NCBI GenBank assembly: GCA_019187105.1
Contig: JABAQM010000001.1
Location: 2,944,734 to 3,008,733, forward strand
Source of the DNA: Fimbriimonadaceae bacterium
GTDB lineage: Bacteria > Armatimonadota > Fimbriimonadia > Fimbriimonadales > Fimbriimonadaceae
DNA: 64,000 nucleotides
Direction of reading: 5' to 3'
Shown piece by piece: positions 16,183-23,403 of this stretch (the first letter of the stretch is position 1; the number at the start of each line of letters is the position of its first letter). The notes beneath the pieces were generated by a model. The model made no database searches. It had not been told where the DNA came from and saw nothing but the letters and a program-made list of their open reading frames with translations. The position numbers and the translations under genes were made by a program.

Positions 16183-17301
16183 ATGACCTTCGAGCTCTGC
16201 CCGCAAGAGGCCAGTTTCATCCAGCGCGTCAGAGATTTTGTGACGCAGGAAGTCCTTCCGGTCACCCGAAAGTGGGAGGAGGACAAGGGTTTCGATCCCG
16301 CGATTTGGAAGCGTCTCGGCGAACTCGGCTTGCTAAGCATGACGGTCGAGGATTCCGCTTACGGCGGCGGCGTCTCATGTGCCGCTTACTGCGAGGCGAT
16401 TCGCGAACTGGCCCACGGTGATCCCGCCCTGGCCATGAACGTTGCCGCGATCAACGCGCTCTGCGTATCCCACATCGAGAAGTTCGGTTCCGATGAACAG
16501 AAGGCAAAGTACATGCTCGGCTCCACCACGGGCGACATCAAGCTGGCGTGGGGCCTGACCGAGCCGGATGCTGGATCTGACGCGCGGCGCGTAAAGACGT
16601 TTGCCGAGCCGATCAGCGACAAGCCGGGTTACTGGAAGATCAACGGCGAGAAGATGTTCATCACGAACGGAGGCAACGCCAATCTCATCATCCTGATCGC
16701 GAGGACGTCCGAAAAGGAGCTTTCCGCCTTTCTCCTCGAGACGGACCAGCCCGGCTTTACCCTAACCGAGCGTATTCACACGATCGGGGTGTCGGCATCG
16801 AACACCGTTCGCTTCAAGCTCACCGATGCAGTCGGTTGGCACACCCCTTGCACTTTTGAAGAAGCGATCAGTTTCCTTTATCGTGGCCGTCTCGGTATCG
16901 CCGGAATGGCGGTTGGCATTGCGGAGAAGGCTCTGGAACTGACGATTGAATACAGCAAGCAGCGCGAGCAGTTCAACCGCCGACTCTGCGACATGCAGAG
17001 TGTCCAAAACATGCTGGCCGACTCCGCCATGGAAGTAGAAGCCGCCCGGCTCCTTCTGCGAAAGGGATCGACGATGTACGACCGGGGGGAGAACATCGTC
17101 ACGATTTCTTCGATGGCGAAGCTGTACGCAAGCGAAACTGCCAATCGCGTCACCAACCGGGGCATCCAGATTCACGGCGGACGAGGAATGACGTTCGACT
17201 ACCTTGTCGAAAAGCTGTGGCGGGATGCAAAACTTACGGAAATCGGCGAAGGGTGCAGCGAGATCCAGCGTATGGTGATTAGCAAGCAGATCACCCGATG
17301 A
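16183..17301 (+). CDS. Acyl-CoA dehydrogenase
   Basis: A 372-residue FAD-dependent acyl-CoA dehydrogenase. Visible family features are LAWGLTEPDAGSD (FAD contact), GEKMFITNGGNA, YRGRLGIAGMAVGIAEKALE, YSKQREQFNRRLCDMQSVQ and the C-terminal IHGGRGMTFDYLVEKLWRDAK-type helix ending in GEGCSEIQR. The Glu of the last segment sits where the catalytic base of short/medium-chain enzymes lies. It introduces the trans-2 double bond into acyl-CoA and passes electrons to the EtfAB encoded at 10898-12525. Start: ATG 16183 with GAGGAG 12 bases upstream; the frame opens further back but inside the terminator region. A TAGAAT box lies at 16131. The gene overlaps the next one by four bases. Confidence 0.93.
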   Translation: MTFELCPQEASFIQRVRDFVTQEVLPVTRKWEEDKGFDPAIWKRLGELGLLSMTVEDSAYGGGVSCAAYCEAIRELAHGDPALAMNVAAINALCVSHIEKFGSDEQKAKYMLGSTTGDIKLAWGLTEPDAGSDARRVKTFAEPISDKPGYWKINGEKMFITNGGNANLIILIARTSEKELSAFLLETDQPGFTLTERIHTIGVSASNTVRFKLTDAVGWHTPCTFEEAISFLYRGRLGIAGMAVGIAEKALELTIEYSKQREQFNRRLCDMQSVQNMLADSAMEVEAARLLLRKGSTMYDRGENIVTISSMAKLYASETANRVTNRGIQIHGGRGMTFDYLVEKLWRDAKLTEIGEGCSEIQRMVISKQITR

Positions 17302-18224
17302 TTACCGCCGCCTTACTAACCTTTACCGTCGCAGTTCAGGAGCCCGTTCAACTTCAGCGGGTCTTTTCCCTCGGCGAAAAGTCCTCATATGCTGTACGGA
17401 GCACGCTCCAGGTTCAAACGAAGTCATTCCAGATGACGGAGTTCATCCCCTTCGACATTGGACTCGAATACGATTTCTCGACCGAAGTTACGAAGATGAA
17501 GGCTGATGGGATTGCGGAGCTACGCTACAAGCGCCCAACGATGACGCAGGTGGATGGCGAGACCTTCGACCGGCCGGAACGACGCCACGTCGAGAAAGTT
17601 AATCTCGACAGCCTGATGACCGTGTCGCCGATCAACGAAATCCTCTCTTCCAAAGACCAAACCAAGAAAGACGGGAAATGGATGACGGTATCTGGCCCCC
17701 CGCGACAGGACATTCTTGGCTCGTTCACGCAGGAAATCTATCGACTCGCCCTGTTCGTCGGTTCAATCGATTCGAGCCTGGACTTCAATCCGAAGCTGCC
17801 TTTTGAGCCGGTAAAGCCGGGAGATACTTGGAAGCGCACTGCTGGCTTCAGCCCACAGCAGGTCAAAGGCACGGAAGGAAAGAGCGCCGTTCAGCGCTTG
17901 GACTACACGTACGAGTACAAAGGCACCATGGAGGCAGCTGGACGGAAGATCCACCGGGTCAGCGCCACCCTGGCCCTCGATACCGATGCCGGCGCTTACA
18001 TCAATCAGCTCCTCAGAAGACCGGCGTCTGAGACCGGACTGAAGGAGGCCAAGCTCCAATTGCGGGCTACGATCGACTACGATCTTGATCTGAAGACCTG
18101 TAAGACCCTTAAGGCGGTGGCGAACTCTGAGGGATCGGTGGCAATCTCCGTAACCAGCGTTCCCCAAGGGCCAGTGGTCGAGGAGCGGCTTAAGGGCACG
18201 ACGACCCTCACGCCAAAAAAGTAA
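17298..18224 (+). CDS. Exported protein of unknown function
   Basis: A 308-residue protein with a short hydrophobic N-terminus (MITAALLTFTVAVQ) that looks like a signal peptide. The rest is beta-rich and Lys/Thr-rich without cysteines; segments such as PFEPVKPGDTWKRTAGF recall proteins that measure or bind at the cell surface (DUF6263-like layout), but I make no firm family call. It overlaps the acyl-CoA dehydrogenase stop by four bases (ATGA), so it is co-translated with it despite the different compartment. No hairpin is obvious after its stop. Confidence 0.75.
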   Translation: MITAALLTFTVAVQEPVQLQRVFSLGEKSSYAVRSTLQVQTKSFQMTEFIPFDIGLEYDFSTEVTKMKADGIAELRYKRPTMTQVDGETFDRPERRHVEKVNLDSLMTVSPINEILSSKDQTKKDGKWMTVSGPPRQDILGSFTQEIYRLALFVGSIDSSLDFNPKLPFEPVKPGDTWKRTAGFSPQQVKGTEGKSAVQRLDYTYEYKGTMEAAGRKIHRVSATLALDTDAGAYINQLLRRPASETGLKEAKLQLRATIDYDLDLKTCKTLKAVANSEGSVAISVTSVPQGPVVEERLKGTTTLTPKK

Positions 18225-18356
18225 GGACGAAAAGCAAGGCATTTACCCGCTCTGATGGGTTGCTAATTGTCGCACAAAGTCGACTTTTCCAGTCGTTTTC
18301 CCCAAAGACCCTGATAGAATTCTCTGTACGTCGCTTGGCCCTGGGGGGGACGGGCG

Positions 18357-18461
18357 ATGACAGAGAGGGGTGAAAAAGGGGAAGTGGGAATATCCTTTTT
18401 ACGTAATAAGCTCAGCCTATGGCCGGTTGAGTGGCCAGATGATCATCCAGTCGTAAAGTAA
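18357..18461 (+). CDS. Possible 34-residue leader ORF
   Basis: A 35-codon frame, MTERGEKGEVG... to TAA at 18461, starts 42 bases after a TAGAAT box (18315-18320) and ends six bases before the HD-GYP start. A G-run (GGGGGGACGGGCG) lies just before its ATG. It has no homology that I recognise and could be chance. Confidence 0.25.
   Translation: MTERGEKGEVGISFLRNKLSLWPVEWPDDHPVVK
18438..18459 (+). promoter_or_regulatory. Operator-like palindrome and -10 box before the HD-GYP gene
   Basis: The palindrome GATGATCATC (18438-18447) sits just upstream of TAAAGT (18454-18459), which is eight bases before the ATG at 18468. The palindrome overlaps the place where a -35 would be, so a bound repressor could block transcription. 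Confidence 0.4.
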
Positions 18462-18467
18462 CTCCGG

Positions 18468-19751
18468 ATGAGTCCGCGCGACGGGTTTTTCCGGTCTGGG
18501 CCGATCCGATGGCTTTACATTGGCGCCGTGGGCCTGTCGGCGACAATCTTGCTACTTAGCCGCGGCGACGAGATCCATCTCTTGCCAGTGGTGTTTTTGG
18601 CGGTCATGGCTCTGGTTGCCGAGCTGCTTCCGGTGCCGATCTCGCGATACAGTCTCCGGATCACGCTGACGCTCCCTTTCCTCACCGGAATGGCGGTAGC
18701 GGTGGGTCCTGGCGGCGCTCTCGTTACGGATATGGCGGTAACCATCGTCGCGAGCTGGCTGCTGGCCACACGTGCAAAGTCAAAGATTGACTGGACGTGG
18801 CTGTCCGTCAACGTTAGCATCAGCGCGATATCCTGCTCGGTGGCAGCGGTGGTGGGTGAACTGGCATGGCTTCTGGATAGCGATCTCAGGTTCGCGATGG
18901 TCTGGAGTGCCGTGGCATTCACGGTTGGCTATTCGATAACGAATTTCCTCTTGGTGTCCTATTTCCGCATCTTGGCCACGGGCCGAAAGATTGGCGAAAA
19001 CCTGGTGCAGTCGCTCCAGATCGGTATTTCTGGCTTGGCTGTTTACACGCTCTTCGCGGTGGCGATCAGCGTGTTGGTCTTCGAACGGCAGTATTGGTAT
19101 CTGCCGGTAACCATGCTTCCTGTCTTGGCGCTTCGAACTGGACTCCAGATGAAGGCCCGCATGTACGAACAGTATTACGAGACCATCGTGGCGCTAAGCC
19201 TGATGCTGCAGCGCGCTCACCCCTATAGCCACGGACACCTGGAGCGCGTCGCAAAGATCGCCGAAAAGGTCGGTCTCCGACTGGGACTCTCAAGTTCCCG
19301 GGCACGCCTGGTGCGTCAGGCGGCCGTTCTCCACGACATCGGCAAGATCGCGATCGACGAGGAAATCCTCCAGAAGCCCGGCAAGCTGGATGCGGACGAG
19401 ATGCGGCACGTGCGGCTTCACGCGGAGTACGGAGCCAGGATTCTCCGCCAATCGCCCGCTTTCGAGCTCCTGGTGCCGTGGGTGGAGTGCCACCACGAGC
19501 GGCCGGACGGCACCGGCTATCCGCACCGGCTGTTGGATCACGAGATTCCTCTGGAGAGCAAAATTATCGCGGTGGTCGATGCCTACGACGCGATGGTCGG
19601 CGGTGACAACCCCAACGATAAGCGCAACTACCGCCCACCGATGAGCTCTGAGGAAGCTTTGATCGAACTCCAGCGATGCGCAGGTTCTCAGTTTGACCCC
19701 CGAGTCGTCAGGGCGTTTCGCGAAGTTCTGGGCCACGAGGTGGCAGCCTAG
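18468..19751 (+). CDS. Membrane-anchored HD-GYP c-di-GMP phosphodiesterase
   Basis: A 427-residue protein. The N-terminal half has about six or seven membrane helices (residues 15-225) resembling MASE-type sensory domains. The C-terminal half is an HD-GYP domain: AVLHDIGKIAIDEEIL with His289-Asp290, the HAEYG His, and HHERPDGTGYP at residues 342-352. HD-GYP enzymes hydrolyse cyclic di-GMP to pGpG or GMP with a bi- or trinuclear metal site, and all key residues are present, so activity is expected. Signal perceived by the membrane part is unknown. It is the first gene of a packed run; its stop overlaps the next start by one base. Cyclic di-GMP would be relevant to the flagella, pili and surface polymers encoded nearby. 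Confidence 0.9.
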   Translation: MSPRDGFFRSGPIRWLYIGAVGLSATILLLSRGDEIHLLPVVFLAVMALVAELLPVPISRYSLRITLTLPFLTGMAVAVGPGGALVTDMAVTIVASWLLATRAKSKIDWTWLSVNVSISAISCSVAAVVGELAWLLDSDLRFAMVWSAVAFTVGYSITNFLLVSYFRILATGRKIGENLVQSLQIGISGLAVYTLFAVAISVLVFERQYWYLPVTMLPVLALRTGLQMKARMYEQYYETIVALSLMLQRAHPYSHGHLERVAKIAEKVGLRLGLSSSRARLVRQAAVLHDIGKIAIDEEILQKPGKLDADEMRHVRLHAEYGARILRQSPAFELLVPWVECHHERPDGTGYPHRLLDHEIPLESKIIAVVDAYDAMVGGDNPNDKRNYRPPMSSEEALIELQRCAGSQFDPRVVRAFREVLGHEVAA

Positions 19752-20428
19752 TGCATCCCGTCGCCATGGCCGTTTTGGTAGGGGCAGGCTTGGCGGCCGC
19801 ATGGCTTGCGGTGTACGTGTTCCTGATACTGCCGCGCCGGATGTCGCAGAGGCTTCAGGCCACGGTGCGTGTTTTCGGCACCGCGATCGAATTGCGGATA
19901 CCGCACCAGCAGGGCCTCACTGAAAAGGTCTCCGTGAATTGCCGTAGGGTCGGCGAGCGGCTTGGACTGGGCAGGACGACCCTGGAACGGATGGAAATGG
20001 CTGTGCGGCTCCGCGACATCGGGCTCGTCGCCATCCCCTACAAGCTCCTGAATTCCAAGCCGCCCGAATACTGGTCTCCGGCCGAGCAAGCGGTCTGGGA
20101 CCGCCACCCGGAAGTCAGCGGGGCGATGCTCGAATTGGTTCCTTCCTTGCGGCATCTGGCTCCCATCGTTCGATGGCACCATGGCGACTACCAGCCACTC
20201 GCAAGTGAGTTCGCGCCGACGCGGGATCAGCTCCCCATCGAATCCAGGATCATCAACATCTGCTCTGCCTACTCGTGGTTGGAGCGGCACCACGGCACAG
20301 CCCATGCGAGGGATATCGTGCTGAAGGCTTCTGGCAAGGCCTTTGATCCGGCTGTTGTCGACGCCTTTATGAACGTGATAACATCCTCGCGTGACGCCGA
20401 GCGCCTCCCAAAAGTCGTGGTGGGATGA
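19751..20428 (+). CDS. Degenerate HD-GYP paralogue, probably inactive
   Basis: A 225-residue protein: one N-terminal membrane helix (residues 5-28) followed by an HD-GYP-like domain. It aligns with the neighbouring active enzyme, but the metal-binding HD is changed: RLRDIGLVAIPYKLL replaces LHDIGKIAI-type sequence, so His becomes Arg88, and the Lys after Gly is Val. The second motif keeps WHHGD but lacks the GYP loop. It is thus expected to be catalytically dead and may regulate or heterodimerise with the preceding enzyme, or act as a c-di-GMP receptor. It begins at GTG 19751, sharing a base with the upstream TAG, and overlaps the glycosyltransferase gene by 38 bases. Confidence 0.8.
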   Translation: MHPVAMAVLVGAGLAAAWLAVYVFLILPRRMSQRLQATVRVFGTAIELRIPHQQGLTEKVSVNCRRVGERLGLGRTTLERMEMAVRLRDIGLVAIPYKLLNSKPPEYWSPAEQAVWDRHPEVSGAMLELVPSLRHLAPIVRWHHGDYQPLASEFAPTRDQLPIESRIINICSAYSWLERHHGTAHARDIVLKASGKAFDPAVVDAFMNVITSSRDAERLPKVVVG

Positions 20429-22109
20429 GCGCTGGAAGGCCGTTGCGTGGGGCATCTTGCTCCTGGCACTCGCTATTAGGTTGGTCGGCATTGGTTGGGG
20501 CCTCAGCACCGAGCTAAGTGCCTACGGATTTCACCCTGACGAATGGGTTATCTGGGCGATGGCCCAGCGCTTGGACCCCTTGGGCCTTGATTTCGATCCG
20601 AATTTCTATAACTACGGCACGCTCTATCTGGTCTGGGTCAAGCTCCTGACCGCCGCTGGGGTTTCGACGGTCCAGGATCCCGCGCAGGCTGCCGCGATGA
20701 TCACGTCGTCCTTTCTCGGCCCTCGGCTCGTGTCAGCGGTCGCCGGTGCCTCGATACCCGCGCTTGCCTGGGTGGCGCTGCGAGAGCGAGTTGGATTGTG
20801 GGGGGCGGGAGCAGCGGCCGTCGCGTTGGCCGTCGCGCCGGGTCTCGTCGTCCACTCGCGCTTCATGACAGTTGACATGTCGGCAGCAGCCTTGCTTTTT
20901 GCGGGACTGACGGTGGGTATGTCGATTCCGACAGCGCCAAAACCCGCTCAGCGAGCCATTGCCTGTGGGCTACTGATCGGTCTCGGCGCCGGTACCAAGT
21001 TCGCTGGAATCCTTGGGGTTCTGGCGATACCGTTCTTGGCCTGGCCGTTGGCTCCCGAATTTCGGTGGAAGGTCATCGGCATGGGCCTGGGCGCGACGTT
21101 CGTCGGTTTTGTTCTCGGTACGCCGGGAATGCTCCTGAACCCTGAGGCATTTTGGCGCGACTTTCAGTACGAAATGGCCCACACCAGCACGGGCCACGGC
21201 CTGGTCTTCTATGGAACATCGCCTGGCTTCATCTACCACGCCGCCAACCTGTTTGAAGGCCTGGGCACGGTTATCACGCTCTTTGGGCTAGTCGGACTTG
21301 TTTGGGCAGCGCGCAATCGGTCGCCCTGGGCGGTCGGCCTGCTCGTCTTTGCATTCGCTTATTTCGTGCTGATCGGCAGGGCCGAGGTGAAGTTCCTTCG
21401 ATACACCTTTCCGCTGATGCCCTGCCTGGCGCTGGGATTCGGAGTCGTCGTTCAAAAGGCGCGCGAGACCCCTCACTGGTCAGGCAAGCTGACCATGGCG
21501 ATCTGCATCCTCGGGCTCGGCGGGTTCTTCGGCGGGGGCGCGGCGGGAGCCGCTCGACGAACGCTAGAGATGAATTCGGAGGATCCCCGAGATGTTGCAG
21601 GCCGCTTTCTGATTGGCAAGACCGGCCAATCGGTCGGATTCGTGGCCGATCCGTGGTTCTACTCTCCCTCCGTTTACCGATTGGTTCAGGCGCCGCGCAT
21701 GGTCCCGTTTGAGGTGCGAGAAACCTGGCGGGAGGCTGCCCAACCTCCTGTGCTTCGGTTCCTTCCCGCCGATCCCAATCAGCGTTACGACTGGGATGTG
21801 CGCCTGATCGACGAGCTTCGACCGGATCGGATCGCGTTCAGCACGTTTGAGTCGGACGACCTCGCAAGAATCTCCCAGCTCAACGGTCTCCCGGGCGAGT
21901 ATCAGGTTCAGGTCGATCGCTACCTCGCGTTCTGGAAGCGACTGCAAGCCGAATACGACCTAGAAATCACCTTCGGCGGAGGTTCACAGGTTCACGACAT
22001 GATGTACATCCGTCCCAAGATATGGATTTGGAAGCTCAAGACGACCTCCGCGAACCCATCGAGCGGTTCCTCGACTACCTCCGCTACGAGCGGGGGAGCT
22101 CCCCGCTAA
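20391..22109 (+). CDS. GT39/ArnT-like membrane glycosyltransferase
   Basis: A 572-residue protein with about 10-12 membrane helices and an N-terminal loop FHPDEWVIWAMAQRL. The acidic pair in HPDE matches the catalytic Asp-Glu that follows the first helix in GT-C glycosyltransferases of the PMT/ArnT type. These use lipid-linked sugars and add them to proteins, lipid A or polymers on the outer face. The last about 180 residues (from 400) are soluble and face outward. The start GTG at 20391 lies inside the previous gene by 38 bases. The last 88 bases overlap the Xer gene, so the final about 29 residues (Ser/Thr-rich) are dictated by the overlap. Acceptor unknown; surface glycosylation is the likely theme. 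Confidence 0.8.
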   Translation: MTPSASQKSWWDERWKAVAWGILLLALAIRLVGIGWGLSTELSAYGFHPDEWVIWAMAQRLDPLGLDFDPNFYNYGTLYLVWVKLLTAAGVSTVQDPAQAAAMITSSFLGPRLVSAVAGASIPALAWVALRERVGLWGAGAAAVALAVAPGLVVHSRFMTVDMSAAALLFAGLTVGMSIPTAPKPAQRAIACGLLIGLGAGTKFAGILGVLAIPFLAWPLAPEFRWKVIGMGLGATFVGFVLGTPGMLLNPEAFWRDFQYEMAHTSTGHGLVFYGTSPGFIYHAANLFEGLGTVITLFGLVGLVWAARNRSPWAVGLLVFAFAYFVLIGRAEVKFLRYTFPLMPCLALGFGVVVQKARETPHWSGKLTMAICILGLGGFFGGGAAGAARRTLEMNSEDPRDVAGRFLIGKTGQSVGFVADPWFYSPSVYRLVQAPRMVPFEVRETWREAAQPPVLRFLPADPNQRYDWDVRLIDELRPDRIAFSTFESDDLARISQLNGLPGEYQVQVDRYLAFWKRLQAEYDLEITFGGGSQVHDMMYIRPKIWIWKLKTTSANPSSGSSTTSATSGGAPR

Positions 22110-22915
22110 CCGTCGAAGCCTACACTCGAGACCTGGAAGCGGCGGCTACTATGGTCCAGAGGGAGAGGTGGAGTGACTTGACGATCGCAGACCTCCTCAC
22201 GCTCCAATCGGGGCTTTCGCAAAAGGCAGCTCCGACGACCGGCAACCGACGTTGGAGCGCGTTTCGTTCCTTTTGGCGCTATCTAAAACGGGTAGAGCGA
22301 GCAGAGCTTGCTGATCTTCCCGATGCGGTTACCGGTCGAACGCCGAAACGCTTGCCCAAAGCGCTCCCAACCGATCAAACCCGGCAGCTTGCCGAATGTG
22401 CGGAAACCGATCCCAAGGGAGTCCGCGATCGGCTTATCGTCGAATTGCTGTACGGGGCAGGACTGCGGGTCTCGGAACTGGTGGGACTTCGCACCGAGCA
22501 TTATCGTCGGGATGAGGCCGTTCTCGAGGTTCACGGCAAAGGCGGGAAGGTGCGCTTCGTACCGCTACCTAGGGAAACCACTGCCTTTCTCGAGGGTTAC
22601 CTCGCCAGTGCCAGACCCCATTTGGCGAAGTCTCCGAGTGCCTTTCTTCTCCTCGGCGACCGTGGCCAGCCCCTGAGCCGCCAGGGAGTGTTCAATCGGA
22701 TCCGAAAGTGGTCGGTAGAGGCGGGAATCGAGCGAAAGGCGAGCCCGCACACCCTCCGACACTCCTACGCCGTCGACCTGCTGAAGGGCGGAGCTGATTT
22801 ACGGGCGGTGCAGGAGCTGCTGGGCCATGCCAGCATTGCGACCACCCAGATTTACACGCAGCTCGACCTGAGCGAAGTGCGAAGCCGGTATGCCAAGGCG
22901 CATCCGAGAAAGTAG
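22022..22915 (+). CDS. xerD: Tyrosine recombinase of the XerC/XerD type
   Basis: A 297-residue tyrosine recombinase. The catalytic set is complete: Arg149 (GAGLRVSEL), Lys173 (HGKGGK), His243 and Arg246 (HTLRH), His269 (LLGHAS) and the nucleophile Tyr278 (TTQIYTQ). The N-terminal SAM-like domain (FLDYLRYERGSS) is also present. Length and the absence of phage features suggest a housekeeping Xer that resolves chromosome dimers at dif; a choice between XerC and XerD is not safe from sequence alone. It overlaps the glycosyltransferase gene by 88 bases. A tRNA-Leu lies five bases downstream on the other strand, but no att repeat or integrated element is seen. Confidence 0.92.
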   Translation: MDLEAQDDLREPIERFLDYLRYERGSSPLTVEAYTRDLEAAATMVQRERWSDLTIADLLTLQSGLSQKAAPTTGNRRWSAFRSFWRYLKRVERAELADLPDAVTGRTPKRLPKALPTDQTRQLAECAETDPKGVRDRLIVELLYGAGLRVSELVGLRTEHYRRDEAVLEVHGKGGKVRFVPLPRETTAFLEGYLASARPHLAKSPSAFLLLGDRGQPLSRQGVFNRIRKWSVEAGIERKASPHTLRHSYAVDLLKGGADLRAVQELLGHASIATTQIYTQLDLSEVRSRYAKAHPRK

Positions 22916-22920
22916 GGAAC

Positions 22921-23007
22921 TGGTGCCTTCGAGAGGACTCGAACCTCCAAGCCCTTGCGAGCACTAGTACCTGAAACTAGCGTGTTTACCAATTTCACCA
23001 CGAAGGC
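22921..23007 (-). tRNA. tRNA-Leu(CAG)
   Basis: An 87-nt class II tRNA on the minus strand with encoded CCA (22921-22923). Acceptor GCCTTCG pairs with CGAAGGC, the discriminator is A, the D-loop holds TTGGTAAAC, and the anticodon loop is TTCAGGT (anticodon CAG) in a CTAGT/ACTAG stem. A long variable arm (TGCTCGCAAGGGC) and TTCGAGT T-loop confirm a leucine tRNA. It lies directly after the Xer gene in the opposite orientation. Confidence 0.95.
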
Positions 23008-23022
23008 ACGGGCGAGCCGATA

Positions 23023-23286
23023 TTATACCGAAGGCCGGATCGGCGGTTCCGGTATTTCGCGGATGAGGCGCTGCCGGTTGTCGGCTTCCAAAAGCTGGTG
23101 GTTGAGCCGGTCGCGGAGCTGGGCAACCTCCCTGCGCAACGCCTCGGTTTCCGCCTGCAGTTGCTCTGAGTGAGCCCGCGAGTGAATGATTTCTGCCATC
23201 TTGCGCTGATGGTACGTTAGAATGGCGATTATGGGAATCAGAAGGGTTACGAAGCCCAAGAACATGCCGAAGATGCCTTCATCCAT
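23023..23286 (-). CDS. Small membrane protein with coiled coil, PspB-like layout
   Basis: An 87-residue protein: one hydrophobic segment (FLGFVTLLIPIIAILTYHQ, residues 9-27) followed by a charged coiled coil (about 30-75, with LQAETEALRREVAQLRDRL). The layout is that of PspB-like or similar single-span scaffolds, but I cannot confirm the family. No psp partners are next to it. It has a leaderless promoter: TAAACT, seven bases, ATG at 23286. Confidence 0.65.
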   Translation of the reverse strand: MDEGIFGMFLGFVTLLIPIIAILTYHQRKMAEIIHSRAHSEQLQAETEALRREVAQLRDRLNHQLLEADNRQRLIREIPEPPIRPSV

Positions 23287-23293
23287 CGCACTT

Positions 23294-23299
23294 AGTTTA
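23294..23299 (-). promoter_or_regulatory. -10 box of the 23286 gene (leaderless)
   Basis: TAAACT on the minus strand, seven bases, ATG at 23286. No SD is present. Confidence 0.55.
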
Positions 23300-23403
23300 C
23301 GTTGGACCTGACACTTCGTTGCGTCGAGGCACGGGAAACGCGGTGATAATGATAATAAGTCGCCTTACCGCAGCGGCCAGCGGCGACACCGACGGAGTAG
23401 ACG

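Noticed and set aside
18225-18467. Cyclic di-GMP riboswitch before the HD-GYP gene
   Set aside because: No GEMM-type paired helices or the conserved tetraloop/receptor sequence are seen; the region has only short palindromes.
22022-23007. Integrative element at tRNA-Leu next to the Xer gene
   Set aside because: No direct repeat of the tRNA end, no phage genes and no composition shift; the recombinase looks like a housekeeping Xer.
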